Shown piece by piece: positions 8,387 to 17,492 of a stretch of 64,000 nucleotides of DNA. The stretch comes from Chloroflexota bacterium (GTDB lineage: Bacteria > Chloroflexota > Dehalococcoidia > Lucifugimonadales > SAR202-VII-2): positions 558,001-622,000 of the forward strand of contig QEVV01000002.1 in NCBI GenBank assembly GCA_003228115.1, in the 5' to 3' direction. Position 1 is the first letter of the stretch. Each line of letters starts with the position of its first letter. A program made the translations under genes and the position numbers. The notes beneath the pieces are model-generated. The model was not told the DNA's origin and did no database searches. It saw nothing but the letters and a program-made list of their open reading frames with translations.

Positions 8387-9223
8387 CTACAGATCCCAGA
8401 CAAAGAACGGGTTGTTGGCCGGACCCATGGGCATGATGTCGTACAACGATGCGGGGATGCCGCGTGCTAGGCCCAGTAGCATGACGAAGGTAAGGAAGCC
8501 GGCGGTGTAATTGCCTGACTGCCAGAATCGTTCGAAGGTCAATTCGCGACAGACTGCCTCCACATCTCCCCTGCCAACCATGTCCACGCTCCAGTAATCG
8601 AACTCCGGGTCGCAAGCGCCCATCGTCGACCGCGCTCCTCCGATCTCCACCGAGAGGTGGCCGCTGCAAACTGCGGCCACCCGGCTGTCCGCCGGCAACT
8701 CTTCGATGATGTCCCGAAGCGCCTCGCCAACCTGGTAGAAGCGTCGTGCCGTTGGGATGGGGGGCGCCATGACGTTGCAGAAAATGGGAACGATGGGGAG
8801 GTCCATCTGCGGGCGCAGGTGCTTCAAAGGAATGGTATGGGCGTGGTCGATCTTGAATTCATCGGAGAAGGCGAAGTCCACGCTGTGGTTGAATCCGCCA
8901 CTGACAATTCCCTTGGCCAGCGAAACGTCCACCGGCGCTTCATACGAAGGGAGCCCAAGGTCCAACTCCCAGTCCCAGGGGCCCTCCGCGTGCGGCGATT
9001 TGCCTACGAGGAAGGCAGGCATGTTGTCCATGAAGAGGGTGTTTAGGTGGTCGTTGCCTATGCAAAGCAGGACATCAGGACGTGCGTCCGTTAGCCTTTG
9101 CTGCAACTCGCCGAAACGCTCCCGCAGCTTAACGACCTCGGGCGACTGGTCGCCTGAATTCGTCAGACGCAAGTGCATCAGGGGGTTGTGGCCAATGCCA
9201 ATGATCTCAACCAGTTTCGCCAC
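8387..9223 (-). CDS. LigB-like catalytic subunit of a class III extradiol dioxygenase
   Basis: 278 aa, non-haem iron ring-cleaving dioxygenase fold. Candidate iron ligands are His12 (GIGHNP) and His59 (GNDH), with a C-terminal glutamate expected. His127/His129 (DHAHTIPL) and His189 (CSGHLS) match conserved family histidines; His189 corresponds to the catalytic base. It probably opens a catecholic or gallate-like ring next to a hydroxyl group; the true substrate is unknown. GTG start with an AAGAGGA ribosome site. Cotranscribed with the LigA-like gene. Confidence 0.85.
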   Translation of the reverse strand: MAKLVEIIGIGHNPLMHLRLTNSGDQSPEVVKLRERFGELQQRLTDARPDVLLCIGNDHLNTLFMDNMPAFLVGKSPHAEGPWDWELDLGLPSYEAPVDVSLAKGIVSGGFNHSVDFAFSDEFKIDHAHTIPLKHLRPQMDLPIVPIFCNVMAPPIPTARRFYQVGEALRDIIEELPADSRVAAVCSGHLSVEIGGARSTMGACDPEFDYWSVDMVGRGDVEAVCRELTFERFWQSGNYTAGFLTFVMLLGLARGIPASLYDIMPMGPANNPFFVWDL

Positions 9224-9382
9224 GAAGTCCTCTTAGAAGGCGCTGTCTTTCGGAGGCGCGCATCCTATCGGAGGGTGCATTCAGTGTCAATTGGCCTGGC
9301 GGTAAGCTTAGAGTCGGCGGAATACCACTACGATCATGTTCTCAGATGCCAAGAGCGGAATCTGCCTACGCCGCGCTTCCCC

Positions 9383-9411
9383 TTGTCCGCTTTTGCCAAC
9401 CGTGCTAGCAT
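9383..9411 (+). promoter_or_regulatory. Candidate promoter for tatA
   Basis: TTGTCC (9383-9388), a 17-bp spacer, then TAGCAT (9406-9411). It lies 40 bp before the tatA ATG, which has a strong AGGGGGAGG ribosome site. Nothing else was seen in the 228-bp divergent gap. Confidence 0.35.
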
Positions 9412-9451
9412 CGGAAGGTATCGTTAGAAGCTGTGAAGGGGGAGGTGCGGA

Positions 9452-9670
9452 ATGCCTTTTGTGAAAGGAATCGGAGTTCCGGAACTACTCATCGTAATGG
9501 TGATCATCATGATCATCTTCGGCGTAGGCAGGCTGCCTGAGATTGGCGGCTACCTAGGCAAGGGTATCAGGGAGTTCAGGCGAGTGCAGACTTCTGATGA
9601 TCCTGTGACGCCCGTCCCAGCAGAGCCCGTTGAACAAAAGACCGAGGCCCCGCAGGAGACCAAGGCGTAG
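9452..9670 (+). CDS. tatA: Twin-arginine translocase subunit TatA/TatE
   Basis: 72 aa. One N-terminal transmembrane helix (about 9-25, [20 protein letters not shown]) leads into the amphipathic helix that begins with the family signature [21 protein letters not shown], and a short proline/glutamate-rich tail. TatA oligomers form the passage for folded proteins exported with twin-arginine signals. No tatC is nearby; in many bacteria it sits elsewhere. It meets the next gene tail to tail with 1 bp between. Confidence 0.92.
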   Translation: MPFVKGIGVPELLIVMVIIMIIFGVGRLPEIGGYLGKGIREFRRVQTSDDPVTPVPAEPVEQKTEAPQETKA

Positions 9671-9671
9671 C

Positions 9672-10877
9672 TTAGACCACGCCCTCTTCCCGTAGTTCGT
9701 TAATGAAGTCCTGGGTGTAGCCAAGCGCGCCCAGGACTTCTTCTGTGTGCTGACCCAGCAAAGGTGCTGGGTCAAACTTCTCTTCCGCCCCTGCGAACTT
9801 GATGGGGTTCCCTGCCGACCGGTAGACCCCTGCTTCAGGGTGGTTGATCTCAACGACCATGTTCCGTGCCTGGACCGCAGGCTCGCTCACGGCTTCACCG
9901 AGACTATTGATGCGAGCAGCCGGAGCGCCCTTCGCATCCAACTCGACCAGCCATTCAGAAGAGTCCCTCAGGATGAAGCCTTGCTCAAGCAATTCATAGA
10001 GCGGAGCACGATTCTTGCTGCGCTCTGCGGGATTTGCGAAACGGGGGTCGTCGGCAAGGGCGGAGAACTCCCCGCCGAGTTCCCCGGCCACGGTTGCCGC
10101 CAACGCCTGGTATGACGGGTTGGTCGGGGAATGGACCTGGATGTAGCGTCCGTCCCGGCAAAGGAAGGCTCGCACGGGGACGTTGTGCGGGTGGCTGTTG
10201 CCTATAGGCCCAGGCTCTTCCCCTGAGACGAGGTGAAACTGGCCCAGGTGTGCCTGAAACTGGACCTGCATGTCCAGCATGCTGAGTTCTGCCCTTTGGC
10301 CCTTGCCTGTCTGGGACCGGGCATAAAGGGCGGCAAGCACCGCCTGGCTAAGGGCCAGACCGCCGCCAAGGTCTCCAAGAGGGAACCCCATGACGGCTGG
10401 TGGCCCACCCTCCTTTCCCGTGACGCTCATCGCTCCGCCCATAGCCTGAACGATAGAGTCGAAGGCTGGCTTGCTTTCGTAGCCGGGAACGTCGCCGAAG
10501 CCTGACAGGGAGCAGGAGATGATGCGAGGGTTAATCGCGCTCAGAGCCTCATATGCGATGCCCAGGCGCTTTGCAGTAGCGGGACGGTAATTGTCCACCA
10601 CCACATCGGCGTTAGACACCAGCTTGTGCAGGATTTCCTGGCCTTTGGGGTGGCGCAGGTTGAGCGTTACGCTCTTCTTGTTACGATTGACGCCTAGGAA
10701 GTAGGCGCTGTGCCCGTTGAGGAAATAGGGGCCCCATGTCCTTGTTGGGTCGCCGGTGCCGGGCTGTTCTATCTTGATGACGTCAGCGCCCAAGTCGGCG
10801 AGTTGGCGTGTAGCGAAAGGGCCCGCCAACACCTGGGTCAGGTCGATGATGCGAACGCCTTCAAGGGGCTGAGTCAT
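9672..10877 (-). CDS. CaiB/BaiF family (class III) CoA-transferase
   Basis: Formyl-CoA transferase-like enzyme moving CoA between carboxylic acids. The N-terminus GVRIIDLTQVLAGPFATRQLADLGADVIKIE is characteristic, as is the NRNKKSVTLNLRHPKG block. The catalytic aspartate is expected in LSMLDMQVQF. The start is placed at ATG 10877 because GGACGGAGG precedes it by about 10 bases and homology begins at MTQPLEGVR; the frame also runs further upstream. Length from this start is 401 aa, normal for the family. It shares an ATGA overlap with the upstream unknown gene. Confidence 0.9.
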   Translation of the reverse strand: MTQPLEGVRIIDLTQVLAGPFATRQLADLGADVIKIEQPGTGDPTRTWGPYFLNGHSAYFLGVNRNKKSVTLNLRHPKGQEILHKLVSNADVVVDNYRPATAKRLGIAYEALSAINPRIISCSLSGFGDVPGYESKPAFDSIVQAMGGAMSVTGKEGGPPAVMGFPLGDLGGGLALSQAVLAALYARSQTGKGQRAELSMLDMQVQFQAHLGQFHLVSGEEPGPIGNSHPHNVPVRAFLCRDGRYIQVHSPTNPSYQALAATVAGELGGEFSALADDPRFANPAERSKNRAPLYELLEQGFILRDSSEWLVELDAKGAPAARINSLGEAVSEPAVQARNMVVEINHPEAGVYRSAGNPIKFAGAEEKFDPAPLLGQHTEEVLGALGYTQDFINELREEGVV

Positions 10878-11410
10878 GACGCGTGAACCTCCGTCCACAG
10901 CACCCGTACGTCCTTGTGCCAGGCAATCCACTGGCTGCCCTTGGGTGGCTCATGGTTTTGGAAGTGGCCGGCTTCGTCGATGAAGATGGCGTAGGCCGTT
11001 GCTGCGATCCCATTCTTCACGTAGTCCCGAATACGCCGAACGTCTTTGCCGACATCTGACCACTGAACCACGGGGAATTTCTGGGGCAGTATGTCGCTAC
11101 GGGCGTGGGCGGGTTCATACTTGAACTCGGCGGCTACTTGAACCTGATCATGGAAATCGACGATGGCAAGGTCGGCGGAAATGGAGCGCCGTTGGCCGGG
11201 AAGCATGGGGTGCTCACTAAAGACCCGGTAGTGTAGACGGTGCTCCTTCAGCGCAGAGGTCAGCCTGGTCTGCAGCGTCCAGACGAGATCACGCTCCTGA
11301 AAGAACGTGAAGCTCTGGTAATTGTCCAGGAGCCAGAAGACAGATTCTTCCAGGATGTCTGCGGCAGTGACGCCATTTCTTAGGAGTTGCGTGACGGCCT
11401 CCAACGGCAA
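10874..11410 (-). CDS. Unknown protein with a PD-(D/E)XK nuclease-like core
   Basis: Function not recognised. The frame opens at 11536, but its first 40 or so codons are repeat DNA (a direct copy lies near 60219-60252), so the true start is probably a TTG near 11404-11410; no good ribosome site is visible. The body has ADILEESVFWLLDNYQSF, a central SADLAIVDFHD strand followed by AAEFKYEP, and a tryptophan-rich end. The D...ExK spacing recalls PD-(D/E)XK nucleases, an inference from pattern only. It overlaps the CoA-transferase by four bases and is probably coupled to it. Confidence 0.55.
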   Translation of the reverse strand: MPLEAVTQLLRNGVTAADILEESVFWLLDNYQSFTFFQERDLVWTLQTRLTSALKEHRLHYRVFSEHPMLPGQRRSISADLAIVDFHDQVQVAAEFKYEPAHARSDILPQKFPVVQWSDVGKDVRRIRDYVKNGIAATAYAIFIDEAGHFQNHEPPKGSQWIAWHKDVRVLWTEVHAS

Positions 11411-11437
11411 GTGACTGGGTCCGGCGCGTATTCCCCT

Positions 11438-11516
11438 TTCCTTAGCCCTCTCCCTCAGGGAGAGGGAACGTTCCGTCCTCCCGCCCTTGAGGGAGGGAGT
11501 TAGAGGGAGGGGGAGG
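11438..11516. repeat. Dispersed CCCTTGAGGGAGGGAG-type repeat
   Basis: Purine/pyrimidine-rich repeat with internal inverted arms (CCCTCTCCCTCAGGGAGAGGG near 11441-11466). Its right part, CCCTTGAGGGAGGGAG followed by TTAGAGGGAGGGGGA, recurs in the same orientation near 60221-60253. It lies between hyuB and the nuclease-like gene and supplies spurious upstream codons to the latter. Confidence 0.6.
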
Positions 11517-11587
11517 CGTTGGCCTGCGCTCTCCACTTGCTGACACTGGGAACCTTGGCCAAATTGAATGCCTGCTTTCGAAGCACG

Positions 11588-13297
11588 CTACGTACTGGAG
11601 CCCTTTGCTTGCTTGATGAGGTCTTCCGAGAGGCCATAGACCTCGCGGGCAGCTTGCTCGGAGATGTACCCGTTTTGAATGTCAAGAATGACCCGCTCCG
11701 GGTCCCGCGCCTTGGGATCGCCCACGCCGCCTGCGCTGCCTGTTGCCACTCGCAGTATGTCCCCTGGGCCCACCGGAAGGTTGGACACAAGGCCGATATT
11801 CTTTTTCTCTTTTCCATCGTTGGAAATGACCGTTACAAACCCAGCTGATCCACTGCCCCCGCCGTCCATGCCCTCCGGGGGGACCGCAATGCGGTCGCCG
11901 CCGCCGGCAAAACGGCTTTCTGTGCCCACCAGGTAGTCTCTGACAAATGCCAGGCCGCCCCGGAACTTGCCTGCGCCACCGGTGTCGGGCACGAGCCGGA
12001 ATTGTTGCAGTTCTACATCGAACTCGGATTCAAGGATTTCAACGCTGGTGAACTTGGCGCCGCCGCCCCAGGAGTGGGCCGTGCCTGTCCAACCGTCGCC
12101 TCCGTCGTAGGCCCCGTTGCCGGATTGCAGCAGTTCGTATTGCACGTATTTACGTCCAACCCCACTGACATCGCCTAGGACGACCATGCCGCCGGGTGCG
12201 TTGTGGGCCAGGGACGGCCTGCCTGACGCCTTGGCAAGTGCAGCGAATATGACATCTTCAACCAAGGAAAGGGTCATGGAATAGAACCCGATCGGCGTTG
12301 GGAAGGACGGGTCCAAGATGCTCCCTTCCCTGAAATTGCATTGCACGGCCCTAGCAAGACCGTGGTTGTTGGGAATGCCGGGGTCGATCATGGAGATCAC
12401 CCCGTAATAGGTCATACCTCGGATGAAGGGCGGGCGTATGTTGATGGGCCCGGCGCTCTGGTCTCCGGAGCCAGAGAAATCGACCACCAAACTTTCTCCT
12501 TCCTTGATGACGGCCACGTGCAGGCGGATGGGGTGATTGGGATTGGCGATGTCGTCAACAAATGTCTCGGCCTCGTAGACACCATCGACCCAGGAGGCGA
12601 TCTCTTCGCGGACGCGTGCCTCCGTCCGGAGACCGATTTGCTCAAATGCAGTCAGCACGACACCCTTGCCGTACTCATCCATAAGCCCCTTGATGCGGGA
12701 AGAGCCAATGCTCCACAAAGCGCCAGCCTGAGCGCTCAAGTCTCCCAAAACCAGTTCTGGAGTCCGGCTATTGGACTTAATGAATTGCGTTGTTTCCTTC
12801 ACGAGCTTCCGGCGGCTCTGGAACTTCACCGGCATGATCTGAAGCCCTTCGCCGAAAATGTCCCGAGCCAGGACGTTCCTGCTCCCAGGAGATTGACCAC
12901 CGATGTCGCTCTTGTGGCCCATGCTGCAGCAGAAGGCGACGATATCCCCGTCATAGAAGACGGGCATCACGACGACCATGTCGTTGGGGTGCGGGCACCC
13001 GCAGTAGTAGGGGTGGTTGATGAGGAAGCAGTCGCCGTCTTCCATCTCATCGTAATCGTAGACGCGGAGCAGGCCTATGACGCACTCAGGATAGGCTCCA
13101 AGGTGAGGCGGCAGTGGTGAGAATTGCCCCACGACATTGCCCTCGCGGTCGACGATTCCGGCGCTGAAGTCGTGGGACTCTCGGATGATCGTGGAGAAGC
13201 CGGTACGAAGGACCGCGGCCTGCATTTCCCGCACGATGCCGTCCAGCCGAGCCCGAATAATCTCTTGGGTGATGATGTCGACGGAAGTAGTTGCCAT
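11588..13297 (-). CDS. Hydantoinase B/oxoprolinase family protein (HyuB)
   Basis: 569 aa, full length for the HyuB family (N-methylhydantoinase or acetone-carboxylase-type beta subunit), ATP-dependent amidohydrolase or carboxylase partners. Family blocks are VLRTGFSTIIRESHDFSAGI, the LINHPYYCGCPHPNDM block with metal-ligand-like His and Asp, FCCSMGHKSDIGG, and glycine-rich C-terminal repeats such as GGGDRIAVPPEG. ATG with an AGGAGAA ribosome site. No HyuA partner is adjacent, which is unusual. It may act with a subunit encoded elsewhere. Confidence 0.88.
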   Translation of the reverse strand: MATTSVDIITQEIIRARLDGIVREMQAAVLRTGFSTIIRESHDFSAGIVDREGNVVGQFSPLPPHLGAYPECVIGLLRVYDYDEMEDGDCFLINHPYYCGCPHPNDMVVVMPVFYDGDIVAFCCSMGHKSDIGGQSPGSRNVLARDIFGEGLQIMPVKFQSRRKLVKETTQFIKSNSRTPELVLGDLSAQAGALWSIGSSRIKGLMDEYGKGVVLTAFEQIGLRTEARVREEIASWVDGVYEAETFVDDIANPNHPIRLHVAVIKEGESLVVDFSGSGDQSAGPINIRPPFIRGMTYYGVISMIDPGIPNNHGLARAVQCNFREGSILDPSFPTPIGFYSMTLSLVEDVIFAALAKASGRPSLAHNAPGGMVVLGDVSGVGRKYVQYELLQSGNGAYDGGDGWTGTAHSWGGGAKFTSVEILESEFDVELQQFRLVPDTGGAGKFRGGLAFVRDYLVGTESRFAGGGDRIAVPPEGMDGGGSGSAGFVTVISNDGKEKKNIGLVSNLPVGPGDILRVATGSAGGVGDPKARDPERVILDIQNGYISEQAAREVYGLSEDLIKQAKGSST

Positions 13298-13318
13298 CTT
13301 AGCGTTCTCCTTTCTTAG

Positions 13319-14500
13319 CTACGCCCCTGCTCGCGCTACTTTGGCGAACCCCTCGAGGGCTCCTTCAAGTACCCAATCCTCCACACAATAAGAGAGGCGG
13401 AAATACCCAGGCGTGCCAAAGCCTCTTCCAGGCACAACGAGCACATTGTACTGCAACAACTCGTTGATGAACTCCAACTCGTCCTCCACCGGTGAGCGAG
13501 GGAACATGTAAAAGGCGCCCTGCGGGTAGGGAACTTGGTAACCCATGCCGGTGAGCGAGTCATAGAGCATGTCTCGTTTGCGCTGATAGTCCATAACGTC
13601 CACCGTGGCTCGCTGCAGGTGTACGACGACTCGCTGCATCAGGGCCGGGGCGTTGACGAACCCAAGGATGCGGTTGGCGAAGATACAGCCAGCGATGAGC
13701 TCCTGGCGCTCCTCATAGGCAGGGTTAACGGCGATGTAGCCGATGCGCTCGCCGGGTAGGGCAAGGTCCTTGGAGTGGGACGTGGCCACGATGGTGCGGG
13801 GGTAGAAGGGAAAGACGTGGGGATAGGTCAGGCCGTCAAAGATGACCTTGCGGTACGGTTCGTCGCTGATGAGAAATATCTCTCGGCCCAAGTCCCGGCT
13901 CTTGCGCTCCAGCAGGGCGCCAAGAGCCTGCAAGCGTTCGGCAGGGTAGAGAGCGCCGGTGGGGTTGTTGGGAGAGTTGATGAAAACGGCCCTCGTCTTG
14001 GGTCCAATGGCCGCTTCTATGGCTTCGATGTCGGGCAGGAAATCGGCATCGGTGGGAACAACCTTGGACACGCCGCCGTGGTTGTCCACATAGAAGGTGT
14101 ACTCGGCAAAATAGGGAGCTAAGAGGATGACCTCGTCGCCAGGGTCAAGGATGGACCGCAGGACAACATTGATCGCACCGCCAGCACCCACAGTCATGAC
14201 GATCTCATTGGCGGTGAAAGGCAGACCCGTCTCCTCGGTCAGACCCTCGGCAACGGCAGCGCGGGTCTCCTGGTATCCAGCGTTTGGCATGTAGCGATGT
14301 GTGCCCCTGTCGGGGCTGGATGCCAAGCGTTGAAGGGCTTCGTTGAACTCGGGGGGTGGCTCCATCACGGGGTTGCCTAGGGAAAGGTCAAAGACCTTAT
14401 CGTCGCCGAACTGCTGTTTCAGGGCAGCTCCTTGCTCGAACATTCGGCGGATCCAGGAAGACTTCTCCATGGATAGGCGTACTCGGTCGGAAACGGCCAC
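13319..14500 (-). CDS. Class I/II PLP-dependent aminotransferase
   Basis: 393 aa, fold-type I aminotransferase similar to aspartate aminotransferase subgroup I-gamma. The PLP site reads TIVATSHSKDLALPGERIGY, where the lysine after SHS forms the Schiff base. NSPNNPTGALYP and ISDEPYRKVIFDG carry the conserved Asn and Asp that hold the cofactor, and FRLSYC holds the substrate-carboxylate arginine. Start GTG is supported by ACAGGAGTTTCC just upstream. It ends 21 bp before hyuB on the same strand, so they probably share a transcript. Substrate is not determined. Confidence 0.9.
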   Translation of the reverse strand: MAVSDRVRLSMEKSSWIRRMFEQGAALKQQFGDDKVFDLSLGNPVMEPPPEFNEALQRLASSPDRGTHRYMPNAGYQETRAAVAEGLTEETGLPFTANEIVMTVGAGGAINVVLRSILDPGDEVILLAPYFAEYTFYVDNHGGVSKVVPTDADFLPDIEAIEAAIGPKTRAVFINSPNNPTGALYPAERLQALGALLERKSRDLGREIFLISDEPYRKVIFDGLTYPHVFPFYPRTIVATSHSKDLALPGERIGYIAVNPAYEERQELIAGCIFANRILGFVNAPALMQRVVVHLQRATVDVMDYQRKRDMLYDSLTGMGYQVPYPQGAFYMFPRSPVEDELEFINELLQYNVLVVPGRGFGTPGYFRLSYCVEDWVLEGALEGFAKVARAGA

Positions 14501-14604
14501 GGAAACTCCTGTTGCAACCCAATCTTAGCTACCAATATCGGCAGCGATTGTACACCACCGGCATGGGCTTACTGAGCTTGTGGGTGAAATCGGTTGGCCT
14601 CGGT

Positions 14605-14700
14605 CATTCCGGTGGCAGCCGGAATCCAGAAAGCGTTCGTTATTGTATGCGTAGGCGCTTAATAGGCCAGGCCTACTGGATTCCGGCCTTCGCCGGAAAT
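14605..14700. repeat. Inverted repeat with CCGGAATCCAG/CTGGATTCCGG arms
   Basis: Arms near 14605-14629 (ATTCCGGTGGCAGCCGGAATCCAG) and 14675-14700 (CTGGATTCCGGCCTTCGCCGG) bracket about 45 bp. Each arm is itself a small hairpin (CCGG...CCGG). This resembles the widely dispersed ATTCCGGC...GAATCCAG intergenic repeats of many bacteria. It is part of a 495-bp non-coding stretch (14501-14995) before the aminotransferase. Confidence 0.7.
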
Positions 14701-14878
14701 CGGAGATGGCAGGGGAATCCCTTGCACCACAAACCGATGGAAACGCCAACGCGAGATGCTTCGTCGGCGGAGCGAGGTTGAAGGCGAGCGGGGTTCAACC
14801 GACTCCTCAGCAACCCACCCCCGCCCCCTTTATTTCCGAGGCAATGACGGTAGGTGAGTGCGCCAATAACTGTGAGTC

Positions 14879-14923
14879 GGGGTGCAGAGGCGGAGCCCCG
14901 CCGGGGGTTTGGGGGAGTCCCCC
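14879..14923. repeat. Dispersed GGGGTGCAG...GCCCCGCCGGGG repeat (copy A)
   Basis: A G-rich unit starting GGGGTGCAGAGGCGGAGCCC and ending GGGGGAGTCCCCCA. A close copy lies in the opposite orientation at 60123-60167. It can fold into stacked short hairpins. It occupies the rest of the 14501-14995 gap, in which no gene was seen. Confidence 0.7.
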
Positions 14924-14995
14924 AATTCCTAAAAACCTTCGAGGGTGGGAGGTGGGATGGCGACGTCAGTCCAGATTAAATCAAGGCGCACCCCA

Positions 14996-17038
14996 CTATG
15001 GACTGAGTTGTTTCTCGAGGGCGGCGGGGTCGGTGACGGGGAGTTGGCAGGCGAAGTGCTCGCAGACGAAGGCGGTCACTTTGCCATCCACCTTAGAGCG
15101 GCCTTCCAGCAACGGCCATCCGCCACTTGAAGTGGCACCATCGAGGCCCATCACGACCTTGTTGGGCAGAAAGCGCCCGTGGAGGGTCCTGAGCAATGCT
15201 TCCGTGTCCTCAGCTTCCGGGTCGCCGACCACCACGACCTCTTTGGGGGTGGATAGGTAGAAGTCCAGCGCTCCCAGCCAGTGCCCAAAACCGGCGGCTG
15301 ATCGAGACAGATACTCTTGAACGCTGCGCAGCGACGCTACGGCTGGCTTGGCGTAGTCCGTTTCCCCCGTCAGCGCTGCCAAGCGCAACATCACGTCCGC
15401 GGCGACGGCGCTTCCTGAGGGAATGGCGTTATCAAAGAAGTCGCGCGGACGAATGAGCAGGGGCTCGTGATCCGTGCCAGTATCGAAGAAGACATTCTGA
15501 TCTTCGTCCCAGAAGAGACGGATCATTTCGTCGGCCAAAGAGCGGGCCTCATTCATCCAAGTAATGTCGAAGGTGGCTTGGTGCAGCGCCATCAGCCCAT
15601 CAATGAGCGCTGCGTAGTCAGCCAAATACCCCTTCAACTGGGCTCGCCCCGCTCGGTACGAACGAAGCAACCTTCCATCTTGCTGGAGGGCGCTCAGGAG
15701 GAACGCGGCATTGCGCTCCGCAGCCTTTCGGTAGTCGGCTCGTCCCAAGGCGACGGCTGCCTCGGCCATTGCCTTCAGCGCGAGGCCGTTCCACTCAGTG
15801 AGAACCTTGTCATCTAAACCTGGGGCGATGCGGGTGTAGCGGGTCTCAAGGAGAGCTTTCCGGCCTCGCTGAACTGCTATTTCAAGCTCTTCGCCCGGCA
15901 CTCCCAGTTCAGCGGCGACCGTTTCTTGGTCGTGAGGCACGTTTAGAATGTTCTTGCCCTCGAAGTTGCCTCCGGAGGTGACGCCGTAGTACGCATTGAA
16001 CAAGCGGGCGTCTTCGGCGCCTAGAATTCCCTCTATCTCGGTGGCAGTCCAGACGTAGAATTTGCCCTCGACTCCTTCGCTGTCAGCGTCCAAAGCGGAG
16101 AAGAACCCGCCCTCTGGGCCGGTCATATCCCGCACGAGGTAGTCCAGAGTTTCTTCGACGACGCGGCGGTAGAGAGGGTTTCCAGTCGCCTGGTAGGCGT
16201 GGAGGTACAGGGACGTTAGCAGCGCGTTGTCGTAGAGCATCTTTTCGAAGTGAGGCACCAACCAATGCTGGTCGGTTGAATAGCGAGCGAATCCGCCACC
16301 CAAATGGTCGTAGATGCCTCCGTTGGCCATGCGGTCTAGGGTGATCTCTACCATTCGTAGGGCTTCCGGGTCGCCGGTACGGTGATGTTGACGCAGAGCG
16401 AATTCCCAAGTCATTGGCTGGGGAAACTTGGGCGCGCCGTTGAGTCCGCCAAACTGGTCGTCGAACTGTGCAAGAAGCGTGGAGTAGGCCTGGTTGAGGA
16501 TATCTGTGGTCAGGGGGTCGGCGCTGGCCTGAGCGTGGCTGGAATGGTTTAGGCGCTCCGTCAGCTGCTGTGCCATTTCCTCCACTCTCGAACGATCGGC
16601 CTCGTAGGCTTTGGCTACGGCCTGCAAGACCTTGGGCCAACCGGCCATGCCATGCCGGTCCTCCGGCGGGAAGTAGGTGCCACCGAAGAAAGGCTTCCCC
16701 TCCGGAGTCAGGAATACATTGAGCGGCCAGCCGCCCCGGCCGGTCATGGCCTGAACGGACTCCATGTAAATACTGTCGATGTCCGGCCTCTCCTCCCGGT
16801 CGACCTTGATGCTAACAAAGAGGTCGTTCATCAGTTGGGCGATCTCTTCGTTTTCAAACGATTCCCGCTCCATGACGTGGCACCAGTGGCAGGCGGAGTA
16901 GCCAATAGAGACGAGGATGGGTTTGTCCTCGTCTCTGGCCTTAGCCAGGGCTTCCTCCCCCCAGGCGTACCACTCAACGGGGTTGTTGGCGTGCTGAAGG
17001 AGGTAGGGGCTGGTCTCGTTGATGAGGCGATTGGGCAT
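14996..17038 (-). CDS. YyaL/DUF255 family thioredoxin-domain protein
   Basis: 680 aa, homologous to the SSP411/spermatogenesis-associated 20 family. The N-terminal thioredoxin-like domain begins at the hallmark [17 protein letters not shown] and carries the CxxC pair Cys50/Cys53 in [14 protein letters not shown]. An (alpha/alpha)6 barrel follows, like N-acylglucosamine 2-epimerases, including [18 protein letters not shown] and [11 protein letters not shown]. Biochemical function is unsettled in the family. Full length. It lies 24 bp downstream of the vapC stop on the same strand. Confidence 0.9.
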   Translation of the reverse strand: MPNRLINETSPYLLQHANNPVEWYAWGEEALAKARDEDKPILVSIGYSACHWCHVMERESFENEEIAQLMNDLFVSIKVDREERPDIDSIYMESVQAMTGRGGWPLNVFLTPEGKPFFGGTYFPPEDRHGMAGWPKVLQAVAKAYEADRSRVEEMAQQLTERLNHSSHAQASADPLTTDILNQAYSTLLAQFDDQFGGLNGAPKFPQPMTWEFALRQHHRTGDPEALRMVEITLDRMANGGIYDHLGGGFARYSTDQHWLVPHFEKMLYDNALLTSLYLHAYQATGNPLYRRVVEETLDYLVRDMTGPEGGFFSALDADSEGVEGKFYVWTATEIEGILGAEDARLFNAYYGVTSGGNFEGKNILNVPHDQETVAAELGVPGEELEIAVQRGRKALLETRYTRIAPGLDDKVLTEWNGLALKAMAEAAVALGRADYRKAAERNAAFLLSALQQDGRLLRSYRAGRAQLKGYLADYAALIDGLMALHQATFDITWMNEARSLADEMIRLFWDEDQNVFFDTGTDHEPLLIRPRDFFDNAIPSGSAVAADVMLRLAALTGETDYAKPAVASLRSVQEYLSRSAAGFGHWLGALDFYLSTPKEVVVVGDPEAEDTEALLRTLHGRFLPNKVVMGLDGATSSGGWPLLEGRSKVDGKVTAFVCEHFACQLPVTDPAALEKQLSP

Positions 17039-17061
17039 ATAAACCTGCCTTTGATGGCTAG

Positions 17062-17091
17062 CTCAGGAAGCCCTAGCCAGGGCTTCCTGAG
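17062..17091. terminator. Hairpin spanning the end of vapC
   Basis: Perfect 13-bp stem, CTCAGGAAGCCCT (17062-17074) with its complement (17079-17091), loop of four bases. It overlaps the last codons and stop of vapC and lies just before the YyaL-like gene. It may act as an attenuator or RNA-stability hairpin. The U tract is poor. Confidence 0.5.
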
Positions 17092-17491
17092 GAGTAAATG
17101 CTTCTACGATGGTTCTGCTTCGGGCGCGCTGCTCCTCGTCCCAGGTAATCAAGATCAGGCCAAGTCGCTCGGCGAGGGCAGTGTAAAGGGCATCGACTCC
17201 CCGCAGCTTTTGCTGGGCAGCTGTCTCGGCGCCCAACTTGGCTAGCTCTTCGCCCACAGAAGCAAGCCGGAAGTTTGGAAAGCTTCTTAGCAAGGTATTT
17301 CCTTTCAAGGCTCGGCGGCCGTCCCCAGTGCGCCTGGCTATTGCACCAGCAACTTCCGCCAGTACCACAGCCGGTCCGGCAATGGGCTCTCCCCTTTCGA
17401 CCACGGACTCCATCCACAGTTGGCTGGGCGGATGGTTGGTGTCCGATGGCATCAAGAGACTGACCCATACGCTAGCATCGACCACGTACAC
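17063..17491 (-). CDS. vapC: PIN-domain toxin VapC
   Basis: 142 aa, PIN-fold ribonuclease toxin. Acidic metal-binding residues are in place: Asp5 in VVDASVWVSLL, Glu near 46 in LAEVAGAIARR, Asp in LRGVDALYTALA and Asp in ITWDEEQ. GTG start, one base after the antitoxin stop, so translation is coupled. VapC toxins usually cut tRNA or rRNA; the target here is unknown. Neutralised by the antitoxin encoded upstream. Confidence 0.9.
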   Translation of the reverse strand: MYVVDASVWVSLLMPSDTNHPPSQLWMESVVERGEPIAGPAVVLAEVAGAIARRTGDGRRALKGNTLLRSFPNFRLASVGEELAKLGAETAAQQKLRGVDALYTALAERLGLILITWDEEQRARSRTIVEAFTPQEALARAS

Positions 17492-17492
17492 G

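Noticed and set aside
12341-13120. 259-codon plus-strand frame opposite hyuB
   Set aside because: Antisense to a well-supported hyuB gene; composition looks like a mirrored coding strand and no family pattern is visible.
14501-14995. Short coding gene in the gap before the aminotransferase
   Set aside because: Open frames there are translations of repeat sequence (two dispersed families) with no ribosome site or protein-like pattern.
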